In this document: positions 45,587-55,640 of the stretch, in pieces
How the letters are laid out: each line of letters opens with the position of its first letter
How positions within the stretch are numbered: the first letter of the stretch is position 1
Assembly (NCBI RefSeq): GCF_008642335.1
Contig: NZ_CP029191.1
Location: 2,542,001 to 2,606,000 of the forward strand
Reading direction: 5' to 3'
From: Streptomyces venezuelae
GTDB taxonomy: Bacteria > Actinomycetota > Actinomycetes > Streptomycetales > Streptomycetaceae
Length of the DNA stretch: 64,000 nt
Position numbers and translations under genes: made by a program
The notes under the pieces: generated by a model
Told to the model about the DNA's origin: nothing
The model's input: only the letters and a program-made list of their open reading frames with translations
Databases searched by the model: none

Positions 45587-47476
45587 TCAGGCCTCGCGGG
45601 ACCCGGCGTACATCTCCTCGATCAGGTGCTTGTACTCCCGCTCGACCACCGGGCGCTTCAGCTTCAGGCTGGGCGTCAGCTCGCCGTGCTCGACGTCCAG
45701 GTCGCGCGGCAGGAGCCGGAACTTCTTGATGGTCTGCCAGCGCTGCAGGCCTTCGTTGAGCTCGCGCACATAGCCGTCGATGAGCTCGACCGTCGCGGGC
45801 GCGGCGCACACCTCCGCGTACGACTTGCCCTCCTGCCCGTTCTCCTTGGCCCAGTCCAGGATCGCCGGCTCGTCGAGGGAGATGAGGGCGGTGCAGAAGT
45901 TCCGGTCGGCGCCGTGCACGAGGATGTTGGAGACGTACGGACACACGGCCTTGAACTGGCCCTCGACCTCGGCGGGCGCGATGTACTTGCCGCCGGAGGT
46001 TTTGATCAGGTCCTTCTTGCGGTCCGTGATCCGCAGGTAGCCGTCGACGGACAGCTCACCGATGTCCCCGGTGTGGAACCACCCGTCGGACTCCAGGACC
46101 TCGGCCGTCTTCTCCGGGAGGCCGTGGTAGCCCTCCATGATGCCGGGGCCGCGCAGCAGGATCTCGCCGTCGTCGGCGATGCGCACCTCGGTGCCGGGCA
46201 GCGGCTTGCCGACGGTGCCGGTGCGGTAGGCCTCGCCGGGGTTCACGAAGGAGGCCGCGGAGGACTCGGTGAGGCCGTACCCCTCCAGGATGTGGATGCC
46301 CGCGCCCGCGAAGAAGTAGCCGATCTCGGGGGCGAGCGCGGCGGAACCGGAGACGGCGGCGCGCAGCCGCCCGCCGAAGGCCTCGCGCAGCTTGGAGTAG
46401 ACGAGGGCGTCGGCCGTCTTGTGCTTGGCGCGCAGCCCGAAGGGCACGGAGGCGGTGCCGGTCCTGCGGAAGTTGTCCTGGCTGACCTTCGCGTACTCGC
46501 GGGAGACCTCCGCGGCCCACTGGAAGATCTTGTACTTGGCCGCGCCGCCGGCCCGCGCCTTGGCCGCGACGCCGTTGTAGACCTTCTCGAAGATGCGGGG
46601 GACGGCCGCCATGTACGTCGGCTGCACCACCGGCAGATTCTCGATGATCTTGTCGACGCGGCCGTCGACGGCGGTGACGTGGCCGAGCTCGATCTGTCCG
46701 GAGGTCAGCACCTTGCCGAAGACGTGGGCGAGCGGCAGCCACAGGTACTGCACGTCGTCGGGGCCGAGCAGACCGGTCGCCGCGATGGCCTTGGCCATGT
46801 ACGACCAGTTGTCCTGCGGCAGGCGCACGCCCTTGGGCCTGCCGGTGGTACCGGACGTGTAGATGATCGTGGCGAGCTGGTCCTTGGTGATCGCCGCGAT
46901 GCGCTCCTTGATGAGCCCCGGGTTCTTCTCCAGGTGTGCGGCGCCGCGGGCCTCCAGGTCGGCGAGGGTGAGCACCCAGCCGTCGGGGTCGCCCTCGGCG
47001 GGTGCCGCGCCGTCGGGGTCGAGCACGACGACGTGGCGCAGCTCGGGCAGGTCGGCGCGCTTCTCGCGGGCCTTGGCGAGCTGCGCGGCGTCCTCGGCGA
47101 TCAGCACGCGGCTGCCGGAGTCGGCCAGGATGTACGCCGACTCCTCGGCGTTGGTCTGCGGGTACACGGTCGTGGTGGCCGCGCCGGCGCACATGATGGC
47201 GAGGTCGCAGAGGATCCACTCGACGCGCGTGGACGAGGCGAGGGCGACGCGGTCCTCGGCCCGGAGGCCGAGCTCGACGAGGCCGGCCGCGATGGCGTCG
47301 ACGCGCTCTGCGGCCTGCGCCCAGCTGAGGGTCTTCCATTCGTCGGGGCCCTCGCCCGACGCCGCCGGGACGGGGTAGCGGTAGGCCTCGGCATCCGGGG
47401 TGGCCGCCACGCGCTCCAGGAAGAGATGCGCCACGGACGGCGGACGGTTCTCGATCAAGGTCTGTGTGTCGCTCAC
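45587..47476 (-). CDS. Long-chain acyl-CoA synthetase (FadD-like)
   Basis: An adenylate-forming ligase of 629 residues that activates fatty acids to acyl-CoA. The P-loop TIIYTSGTTGRPKGV, the YGLTESSA motif, the GWFHTGDIGELSVDGYL motif and the conserved Lys-containing ITDRKKDLIKTSGGKYIAP are all present. The GTG at 47476 has GGAGG five bases upstream; a GTG six codons earlier was rejected because it covers that site. A near-palindromic TTAACT..GAGTAA sequence upstream may bind a fatty-acid-responsive regulator. Confidence 0.94.
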   Translation of the reverse strand: MSDTQTLIENRPPSVAHLFLERVAATPDAEAYRYPVPAASGEGPDEWKTLSWAQAAERVDAIAAGLVELGLRAEDRVALASSTRVEWILCDLAIMCAGAATTTVYPQTNAEESAYILADSGSRVLIAEDAAQLAKAREKRADLPELRHVVVLDPDGAAPAEGDPDGWVLTLADLEARGAAHLEKNPGLIKERIAAITKDQLATIIYTSGTTGRPKGVRLPQDNWSYMAKAIAATGLLGPDDVQYLWLPLAHVFGKVLTSGQIELGHVTAVDGRVDKIIENLPVVQPTYMAAVPRIFEKVYNGVAAKARAGGAAKYKIFQWAAEVSREYAKVSQDNFRRTGTASVPFGLRAKHKTADALVYSKLREAFGGRLRAAVSGSAALAPEIGYFFAGAGIHILEGYGLTESSAASFVNPGEAYRTGTVGKPLPGTEVRIADDGEILLRGPGIMEGYHGLPEKTAEVLESDGWFHTGDIGELSVDGYLRITDRKKDLIKTSGGKYIAPAEVEGQFKAVCPYVSNILVHGADRNFCTALISLDEPAILDWAKENGQEGKSYAEVCAAPATVELIDGYVRELNEGLQRWQTIKKFRLLPRDLDVEHGELTPSLKLKRPVVEREYKHLIEEMYAGSREA

Positions 47477-47549
47477 GACATCCTCCGGGCCCACGTCAGT
47501 GCGGCGAACTGGCTGGCGGCTGCTTCTTACATCCCTCAGGGCTACTTGT

Positions 47550-47564
47550 TTAACTTGCGAGTAA
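47550..47564. promoter_or_regulatory. Candidate operator upstream of the acyl-CoA synthetase
   Basis: TTAACTTGCGAGTAA is a near-perfect palindrome (TTA-x-CT-x-GC-x-AG-x-TAA) in an unusually AT-rich patch 74 bases before the start codon. Its form is typical of TetR-type regulator sites. The rest of the 260-base gap holds the lepA terminator. Confidence 0.4.
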
Positions 47565-47672
47565 CCTACGAGTGGTGATCAGAGTAGAGCGCCGACGCCC
47601 GGTGCGTAAGGGGCATCTGCCTGTCACTTCCTACAGACACCCAAACGGAACGAGCAGGCCCGCCGCAACGCG

Positions 47673-47708
47673 CCGCGGGCCCGGTGCGTGTGCGCACCGG
47701 GCCCGCGG
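47673..47708 (-). terminator. lepA terminator
   Basis: A perfect 16-bp stem (CCGCGGGCCCGGTGCG and its complement) with a TGTG loop, 29 bases after the lepA stop. No T-tract, as is usual in Streptomyces. Confidence 0.8.
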
Positions 47709-47736
47709 GGCGGCGGCGGACCCGCCGCCGGGACGA

Positions 47737-49608
<1,872 letters not shown>

Positions 49609-49697
49609 GCAGGGTCCTGTCTCTTGAGGCGCCTGTCGCCTCGGGTCGGATCTATACGTAGGTTCCATCGTCCCATGGGTGGGCCACTGCGCTCGGT

Positions 49698-49727
49698 TTG
49701 GGCCGGTGGGAGGGCGACTGGTACCGT
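49698..49727 (+). promoter_or_regulatory. Putative rpsT promoter
   Basis: TTGGGC (49698-49703) and TACCGT (49722-49727) are 18 bases apart on the plus strand, about 95 bases before the rpsT start. The untranslated leader would leave room for S20 autoregulation. Confidence 0.5.
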
Positions 49728-49826
49728 GGACAGCTGTGTCTCGTAGCCCTCTCAAGCGTCGAGGCGCGTGTCATAACACTCAGCTGCAGTCACCTCTGCA
49801 GTACCTGAACCTGAAAAGGCTCTTTC

Positions 49827-50087
49827 GTGGCGAACATCAAGTCCCAGATCAAGCGGATCAAGACCAACGAGAAGGCGCGTCAGCGCAACAAGGCGGTCAA
49901 GTCTTCGCTGAAGACCGCGATCCGCAAGGCCCGCGAGGCCGTTGCCGCCGGTGACACCCAGAAGGCCGCCGAGCTCACGCGTGAGGCCACGCGTCAGCTG
50001 GACAAGGCCGTCTCCAAGGGCGTCATCCACAAGAACCAGGCCGCCAACAAGAAGTCGGCGCTTGCTTCGAAGGCCGCGTCCCTCTAA
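49827..50087 (+). CDS. rpsT: 30S ribosomal protein S20
   Basis: An 86-residue, Lys/Arg/Ala-rich three-helix protein that binds 16S rRNA. The family start [26 protein letters not shown] and the helix [12 protein letters not shown] are typical. The start is GTG; the start-proximal sequence GGCTC is a poor Shine-Dalgarno, which is common for S20 genes. Codon use is strongly biased to the preferred set, as expected of a highly expressed gene. Confidence 0.98.
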   Translation: MANIKSQIKRIKTNEKARQRNKAVKSSLKTAIRKAREAVAAGDTQKAAELTREATRQLDKAVSKGVIHKNQAANKKSALASKAASL

Positions 50088-50102
50088 GGACTGACGTCCT
50101 TG

Positions 50103-50120
50103 GCCCCGGCCCGCCGGGGC
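50103..50120 (+). terminator. rpsT terminator, first hairpin
   Basis: GCCCCGG-CCCG-CCGGGGC, a perfect seven-base stem 15 bases after the stop. A direct repeat TGATCAATCC-TT-TGATCAATCC follows. Confidence 0.6.
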
Positions 50121-50213
50121 GCTGATCAATCCTTTGATCAATCCTTCCCGCGAGGGTAATTCGAGCCCTCTACCTCGAATCGCGGACAGACCACGCAGTA
50201 CGCCACGCTGCAA

Positions 50214-50244
50214 CAATGCCCCCGGACCCACTCCGGGGGCATTG
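50214..50244 (+). terminator. rpsT terminator, second hairpin
   Basis: A perfect 13-bp stem (CAATGCCCCCGGA and its complement) with a CCCAC loop. With the first hairpin it gives two-step termination. Confidence 0.75.
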
Positions 50245-50470
50245 CTGTGTTCGGGGGGTGCTGGTTTTCGGGTGAGGGGCTGGTTTTCGGGTGGGGGCTG
50301 GTTTTCGGGGGCGAGGCTGTGTCTCGGGGGCTGTGCGCTGGGGGCGGGGGTGCTGCTGGGCGGGGGCGCTGCCGGGCTCGGGGGGCGGGGCCATGCGCTG
50401 GGGGGTGCTGCTGGGCTCGGGGGGCGTCGGCTGGGTGTGGCGGTGCTGTTGGGCGTGCGGCGAGGGGGGT
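50245..50470. repeat. G-rich low-complexity intergenic tract
   Basis: The gene-free 487-base gap between rpsT and holA has about 225 bases with very strong G bias on the plus strand. It begins with three imperfect copies of a GCTGGTTTTCGGG(T)GGGG unit and continues with runs of three to six G. Several runs are close enough to form G-quadruplexes. The ORFs through it are low-complexity artefacts. Confidence 0.7.
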
Positions 50471-50476
50471 GGGTCA

Positions 50477-50518
50477 GGGGCGCGGGGAACTGCGCGACAA
50501 GCCACGACGCACGCCGCA
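50477..50518 (+). repeat. Dispersed intergenic repeat, copy D
   Basis: AGGGGCGCGGGGAACTGCGC followed by ACAAGCCACGACGCACGCCG, a variant of the copies at 11170 and 33392, about 55 bases past the end of holA. Confidence 0.7.
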
Positions 50519-50574
50519 GACGACACCGCGCACAAGCCCCGCAGACGCCGGCCCGGGCCCACGGCCAGCAACCG

Positions 50575-51561
50575 CTAGCCGCGACGCGACCTAGCCGCGC
50601 GGGCGATCGCGACGACCGCCTTCTCCAAGGCGTACTCGGGATCGTCCCCGCCCCCCTTGACCCCCGCATCGGCCGCGGCCACCGCCGTGAGCGCCGCCGC
50701 CACCCCGTCCGGGGTCCACCCCCGCATCTGCTGCCGCACGCGGTCGATCTTCCAGGGCGGCATGCCCAGCTCACGGGCGAGATCGGCGGGCCGCCCCCCG
50801 CGCGCGGAGGAGAGCTTCCCGATCGCCCGGACACCCTGCGCGAGCGCACTGGTGATCATGACCGGGGCGACACCCGTCGCCAGGGACCAGCGCAACGCCT
50901 CGAGCGCCTCCGCGGCCCGGCCCTCGACGGCCCGGTCGGCCACCGTGAAGCTGGAGGCCTCGGCGCGGCCGGTGTAATACCGCCCGACCACCGCTTCGTC
51001 GATCGTGCCCTCGACGTCCGCCACCAGCTGGGACACCGCGGAGGCGAGCTCGCGCAGATCGCTGCCGATCGCGTCGACGAGCGCCTGGCAGGCCTCCGGC
51101 GTCGCCGAGCGGCCCGTCGCACGGAACTCCGCGCGCACGAACGACAGCCGGTCCGCGGGCTTGGTCATCTTGGGACAGGCGACCTCACGCGCGCCCGCCT
51201 TCCGCGCGGCGTCCAGCAGCCCCTTGCCCTTGGCGCCGCCCGCGTGCAGCAGGACGAGGGTGATCTCCTCGACCGGCGACCCCAGATACGCCTTCACGTC
51301 CTTGACCGTGTCGGCCGACAGATCCTGCGCGTTCCGCACGACGACTACCTTGCGCTCGGCGAAGAGCGACGGGCTCGTCAGCTCGGCGAGCGTGCCGGGC
51401 TGGAGCTGGTCGGGGGTGAGGTCGCGCACGTCCGTGTCCGCGTCGGCGGCACGAGCGGCGGCGACCACCTGCTGCACGGCGCGGTCGAGGAGGAGGTCCT
51501 CCTGCCCCACGGCGAGCGTGAGAGGAGCGAGCGGATCGTCGTTTGCTGTCTTCCTGGCCAT
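50575..51561 (-). CDS. holA: DNA polymerase III subunit delta
   Basis: The clamp-loader delta subunit, 328 residues, which opens the beta clamp. It has the short N-terminal strand (LTLAVGQEDLLLDRAVQQVV), the AERKVVVVRNAQDL and EITLVLLHAGGAKGKGLLDAARKAGA stretches of the AAA+ fold without Walker motifs, and the C-terminal collar helices. The ATG at 51561 is used; in-frame TTG and GTG codons just upstream are possible. It is divergent from a small conserved-looking gene. Confidence 0.92.
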   Translation of the reverse strand: MARKTANDDPLAPLTLAVGQEDLLLDRAVQQVVAAARAADADTDVRDLTPDQLQPGTLAELTSPSLFAERKVVVVRNAQDLSADTVKDVKAYLGSPVEEITLVLLHAGGAKGKGLLDAARKAGAREVACPKMTKPADRLSFVRAEFRATGRSATPEACQALVDAIGSDLRELASAVSQLVADVEGTIDEAVVGRYYTGRAEASSFTVADRAVEGRAAEALEALRWSLATGVAPVMITSALAQGVRAIGKLSSARGGRPADLARELGMPPWKIDRVRQQMRGWTPDGVAAALTAVAAADAGVKGGGDDPEYALEKAVVAIARAARSRRG

Positions 51562-51645
51562 CGCGGTCAAGCATCCCACGCGCCACTGACAGCCCGTCCC
51601 GTACGGCCTTTCACGGCGCCTGCGCCGGTATCGGAGAATGGCCGG

Positions 51646-51891
51646 GTGAGCGACGTACGACATGTCCTGGTGCTGCCCGACCGCGATGCCGCGGAGGTGG
51701 TCGCCGAAGAACTCCCCGACCGTTTCGGCGTGGCCGAGGAGCCGCAGCTGGTCCGCGACGCCCTGGCGGGCGAGGACGACGCCGAGGACGCCCAGTGGCT
51801 GGTCGTGGTCGAGGACCCCGACTCCCGCCTCGACCCGTCGGCGCTCGACGAGCTGGCCGCGGAGCACGAGGGCTGGCTGGAGGCTCCCTAG
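51646..51891 (+). CDS. Small acidic hypothetical protein
   Basis: An 81-residue protein, strongly acidic, with a beta-alpha start (DVRHVLVLPDRDAAEVVAEELPDRFG) and a C-terminal helix (SALDELAAEHEGWLEAP). The GTG start has GGAGA nine bases upstream. I do not recognise a named family. It shares its upstream region with holA and is convergent with the YceI gene. Confidence 0.7.
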   Translation: MSDVRHVLVLPDRDAAEVVAEELPDRFGVAEEPQLVRDALAGEDDAEDAQWLVVVEDPDSRLDPSALDELAAEHEGWLEAP

Positions 51892-51924
51892 CGACCGAAC
51901 GCCCGTGGACTCCGCGGCGAACGG

Positions 51925-52818
51925 TCAGCCGCTCTTCGGTATGACCTGAATGTCGAGGTCGATGGTGATGCTGTGCCCGACGGCGGCGATACCGCGGGCC
52001 AGCATCGTCTGCCAGGTGATCGTGAAGTCGTCCCGGTGCAGTTCGGTCGTGGCGCGGCAGGCGACGCGGGTCTCGCCCTCAAGACCCTTGCCGACCCCGA
52101 GGTACTCCGTGTCGAGCGTGACCGTCCGCGTCACACCGTGCAGCGTCAGGCCGCCGGATATCGCCCAGCGGCTGCCGCCCTTGTGGACGAAGCGGTCGCT
52201 GTAGAACTCCATCGTCGGGAACCGCCCCACGTCGAGGAAGTCACCGGAGCGCAGGTGGTCGTCGCGCATCTGGACCGCCGTGTCGATGGAGGCCGCGTCG
52301 ATCACGACGTGCATCGCGGAGTCCTCCATCCGCTCCCCGATCCGGATCGCACCCGCGAAGCTGTTGAACCGGCCACGGATCCGGGCCAGGCCGATGTGCC
52401 GCGCGGTGAAGGAGACCGACGAGTGCAGCGGGTCGACTTCCCAGTCGCCGGGCTCGGGCAGTGTCGGGGGCGGGGCGACCTGGAGCGTGACGTCACCGAG
52501 CGAGGCGTGCGCGTCCTCCGCCACCGTGGCGCTCGCCCGGTACGGGGTGAACCCCTCCGCCGAGACCGCCAGACGGTAGTCCCCCGCCGGAACAGCGGTG
52601 ACGAACGACCCGAAGGGGTCCGTGCCCCCGCCGACGACCTTGCGTCCCATGGCGTCGCTGACGACGAACTCCGCGTTCCGCACGGGCTCGCTCACCGGGT
52701 CGAGCACCCGGCAGCTGAGCACCCCCGCACTGGACGGAACCGTGAGCGCCGACAAGGCCCCCACCCGTCCGGTCCGATTCGTACGGTTTCCCAGCCAGCG
52801 GCCGAACACGCGCGACAC
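51925..52818 (-). CDS. YceI-family protein with fused N-terminal carboxypeptidase-regulatory-like domain
   Basis: A 297-residue two-domain protein. Residues about 30-110 form a CarboxypepD_reg/beta-sandwich unit (GVLSCRVLDPVSEPVRNAEFVVSD, GDYRLAVSAEGFTPYRA). Residues about 120-297 form the YceI lipocalin-like domain (DWEVDPLHSSVSFTARHIGLARIRGRF), which binds isoprenoid or other lipids. No clear signal peptide is seen. The GTG at 52818 lies six bases after a TAAGGC -10-like element; GTG 52809 is an alternative. Confidence 0.85.
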   Translation of the reverse strand: MSRVFGRWLGNRTNRTGRVGALSALTVPSSAGVLSCRVLDPVSEPVRNAEFVVSDAMGRKVVGGGTDPFGSFVTAVPAGDYRLAVSAEGFTPYRASATVAEDAHASLGDVTLQVAPPPTLPEPGDWEVDPLHSSVSFTARHIGLARIRGRFNSFAGAIRIGERMEDSAMHVVIDAASIDTAVQMRDDHLRSGDFLDVGRFPTMEFYSDRFVHKGGSRWAISGGLTLHGVTRTVTLDTEYLGVGKGLEGETRVACRATTELHRDDFTITWQTMLARGIAAVGHSITIDLDIQVIPKSG

Positions 52819-52982
52819 ACCCCCGCCTTACTTGACAACACCTGCAAACTGCAACGAAAGGGCATTCGATCACCGTTGCGGCTTTCGATGCAACACGGAC
52901 CCAGATCACGGGAATGCTGCCGATGCGCCGCGACTGTCGCGACTGGCCCGAAATGGCCACGACGGGGGTGGAGCGCCGACGC

Positions 52983-55640
52983 TCACGGCGGCCGCGTGAC
53001 CACTTCGAGCCCGGGCGCAGCCCGGGAACCACCGCCCGCCCGGGATCCGTCCCCCGCCCCCACCCCTGTCGTCGTCTCCATCACCGCGACCGCCCCATCC
53101 GTGTCCGTACGCAGCACCTGCGCTCCCCCGGCCCGCAGCGCCGCCAGGGTGAGCGACGACGGATGGCCGTACGAGTTGTCGGCGCCGCACGAAATCAGCG
53201 CAAGTCGCGGTGCCGCCCTGCGCAGGAGCTCCGGGTCCTGGTGAGCCGAGCCGTGGTGGGCGACCTTCATCACATCCACGGAACCGAGCGACGCCGCGGC
53301 CGGGCTCCGCAACAGCGCCCTCTGCGCGGGCGGCTCCAAGTCGCCGAGAAGCAGCACCGTCAGCCCGCCCGTCCGCACCAGCAGCGTGACGCTCGCGTCG
53401 TTCGGCCCCTCGGGTCTCGGCACCGGCCCCGCCGGAGGCCACAGCACCTGCCAGTCCAGAGGCCCGGCCCGGCGCCGCTCCCCCGCCACGGCCGACACCA
53501 CCGGAACCCGCGCGGCCGCCGCCTGCCTCCGTACGAAGTCGGCCTGCTCCGGCGGCTCCCGGAACCCCGTCGTCTGGATCTCCCCCACCTCGCGCCCCCG
53601 CAGCACCCCGGGCAGCCCCGCCACATGGTCCGCGTGGAAGTGCGTGAGCAGGACGAGCGGCACCCGTCTGATCCCGAGCGAGCGCAGACAACGGTCCGCC
53701 GCCAGCGGATCGGGCCCCGCGTCGACCACCACTCCCGCGCCGTCCCCCGCCGCGAGCACCGTCGCGTCCCCCTGCCCCACGTCGCACATCGCCAGACGCC
53801 ACCCCGGTGGCGGCCAGCCCGCGATCACCCGCGTCACGGACGGAGGCTGGACGACCACCAGGAAGAACAGGGCGGCACAGGCCACGACCACCCACGGATG
53901 CCGCACGATCCGGCGCCCCACCAGGACAAGGACCACCGTGACCACCACGAGCACGAGTCCTCCGCGCCAGCCACCCGGCCAGTCGACCCCATTGCCCGGC
54001 AGCGCCGCCCCCGTACGGGCAATACCCGCGATCCACTCCGCCGGCCAACTCGCACCCCACGCGAGCACCTTGGCAACGGGCATCGCTACCGGCGCCACCG
54101 CCAGCGCCGCAAACCCGAGCACCGTGGCAGGCGCGACGGCGAACTCCGCGAGGAGATTGCACGGCACCGCGACCAGACTCACCCGAGCCGCGAGGACGGC
54201 GACGACGGGCGCACAGACCGCCTGGGCCGCGGCCGCGGCGGCCAGCGCGTCGGCCAACCTCGCCGGCACCCCTCTGCCGCGCAACGCCTCACCCCAGCGC
54301 GGCGCGAGGGTGAGCAGGGCACCGGTGGCCAGGACGGAGAGCAGGAAGCCGGGACTCCGGGCCAGCCACGGGTCGTAGAGGACCAGCACAAGCACCGCCG
54401 TCGCCAGCGCCGGAATGAGCGACCTGCGCCGTCCCGTGACGATGGCGAGCAGCGCGATCAGCCCGCAGGCCGCGGCCCGCAACACACTCGGGTCCGGTCG
54501 GCAGACGATGACGAACCCGACGGTCAGCGCCCCACCGAGCACCGCGGTCGTGCGCAACGGAATGCCCAGCCTGGGCGCCAGGCCGCGCCGCTCGGCGCGC
54601 TGAGCGAGTCCCGGCGGCCCGATGAGCAGGACGAGGACGATCGTCAGGTTCGCCCCGCTCACGGCGAGCAGATGCGTAAGGTCGGTCGCCCGGAACGCCT
54701 GGTCCAGCTCGGCCGGCACCCGTGAGGTGTCCCCGACGACGAGTCCGGGGAGCAGGGCACGGGCATCGGCGGGCAGCCCGTCCGTGGCCTCCCGCAATCC
54801 GCCCCGCAGCCTCCCGGCAACCTGCTGCGCCCCGGAAGGCGCCCCGACGATCCGGGGCGCCCGCTCCCCGTCCACCCGCAGCACGGCGGCGACCCGGCCC
54901 CCGTCCGCCATCGGCGGCGCCAACCGCCCCTTCACCCGCACGCGCGTCGACGGCAGAAGCCCCGCCCAGGATGGGGCGGGTGTGGAGGCGCTGGGTGCGG
55001 AGACGGTGGGCGCGGAGACGGTGGGTGCGGAGACGGTGGAGTGGGCCGCGTCTTCGTCGGACGCGGGCCCGTCGACCTCCATTCGCACCACCACCAGAAC
55101 CGGCGTGCGCGTCTCGGTCGTCGTGCCGTCCGACTGCGAGACACGGAGGACTTCCGCGTCCAGGAGCACGGCCGGCGGCATCGTGTGCGCGCTCGCCACG
55201 CGGGGTCGAGTGCGCCGAGGATCGGACGTGACTCTCAATTCCGCCTGCACCTGCGCGTATTCACCCGCCAGAGAAGGCACCGGGCCACGCCGCAGATCCG
55301 CCCCGTGCAGCGCCGCCGACGCCGCCGCCCCGGCGGCGCAGAGCAGAACCGCGGCGACGGTGAAGTGTCCCCACCGTCTCGGGCTCCTCGGCCCGGCCCG
55401 AGCACGTCCGCCACCTCCGGCGCTCCGAGCCGTCCACGTCACCAACAGGACTCCGGCCGCCAGCACGCCGACCGCCACCGTGGCGATCGCCCAGCGCGGT
55501 GGGGCGTCCAGCAGCAGAGCCGCTGACCCCCACGCCGCCAGCGCGGGCGGCACGAGCCGCAGGTCCGCCGGGCCTTCCTGCCGGGGGTTCGAGGCACCGA
55601 GACGGTGGCCCGAGGCGAGGTGGACCTCCGGGCGCGTCAT
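52983..55640 (-). CDS. comEC: ComEC/Rec2 competence membrane protein
   Basis: An 885-residue DNA-uptake channel homologue. An N-terminal hydrophobic region and the DUF4131/OB part (about 35-300) precede the Competence membrane domain with about eight helices (ATDLTHLLAVSGANLTI start, about 325-590) and a C-terminal metallo-beta-lactamase domain (about 625-870) with VGQGDATVL and LTHFHADHVAGLPG. Between residues about 200 and 222 a VSAPT repeat is encoded by 15-bp tandem repeats. Its ATG overlaps the comEA stop. Confidence 0.93.
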   Translation of the reverse strand: MTRPEVHLASGHRLGASNPRQEGPADLRLVPPALAAWGSAALLLDAPPRWAIATVAVGVLAAGVLLVTWTARSAGGGGRARAGPRSPRRWGHFTVAAVLLCAAGAAASAALHGADLRRGPVPSLAGEYAQVQAELRVTSDPRRTRPRVASAHTMPPAVLLDAEVLRVSQSDGTTTETRTPVLVVVRMEVDGPASDEDAAHSTVSAPTVSAPTVSAPSASTPAPSWAGLLPSTRVRVKGRLAPPMADGGRVAAVLRVDGERAPRIVGAPSGAQQVAGRLRGGLREATDGLPADARALLPGLVVGDTSRVPAELDQAFRATDLTHLLAVSGANLTIVLVLLIGPPGLAQRAERRGLAPRLGIPLRTTAVLGGALTVGFVIVCRPDPSVLRAAACGLIALLAIVTGRRRSLIPALATAVLVLVLYDPWLARSPGFLLSVLATGALLTLAPRWGEALRGRGVPARLADALAAAAAAQAVCAPVVAVLAARVSLVAVPCNLLAEFAVAPATVLGFAALAVAPVAMPVAKVLAWGASWPAEWIAGIARTGAALPGNGVDWPGGWRGGLVLVVVTVVLVLVGRRIVRHPWVVVACAALFFLVVVQPPSVTRVIAGWPPPGWRLAMCDVGQGDATVLAAGDGAGVVVDAGPDPLAADRCLRSLGIRRVPLVLLTHFHADHVAGLPGVLRGREVGEIQTTGFREPPEQADFVRRQAAAARVPVVSAVAGERRRAGPLDWQVLWPPAGPVPRPEGPNDASVTLLVRTGGLTVLLLGDLEPPAQRALLRSPAAASLGSVDVMKVAHHGSAHQDPELLRRAAPRLALISCGADNSYGHPSSLTLAALRAGGAQVLRTDTDGAVAVMETTTGVGAGDGSRAGGGSRAAPGLEVVTRPP

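Noticed and set aside
50247..50594. ORFs in the G-rich tract after rpsT
   Set aside because: Gly/Trp/Phe low-complexity products caused by the repeats, with no ribosome-binding site.
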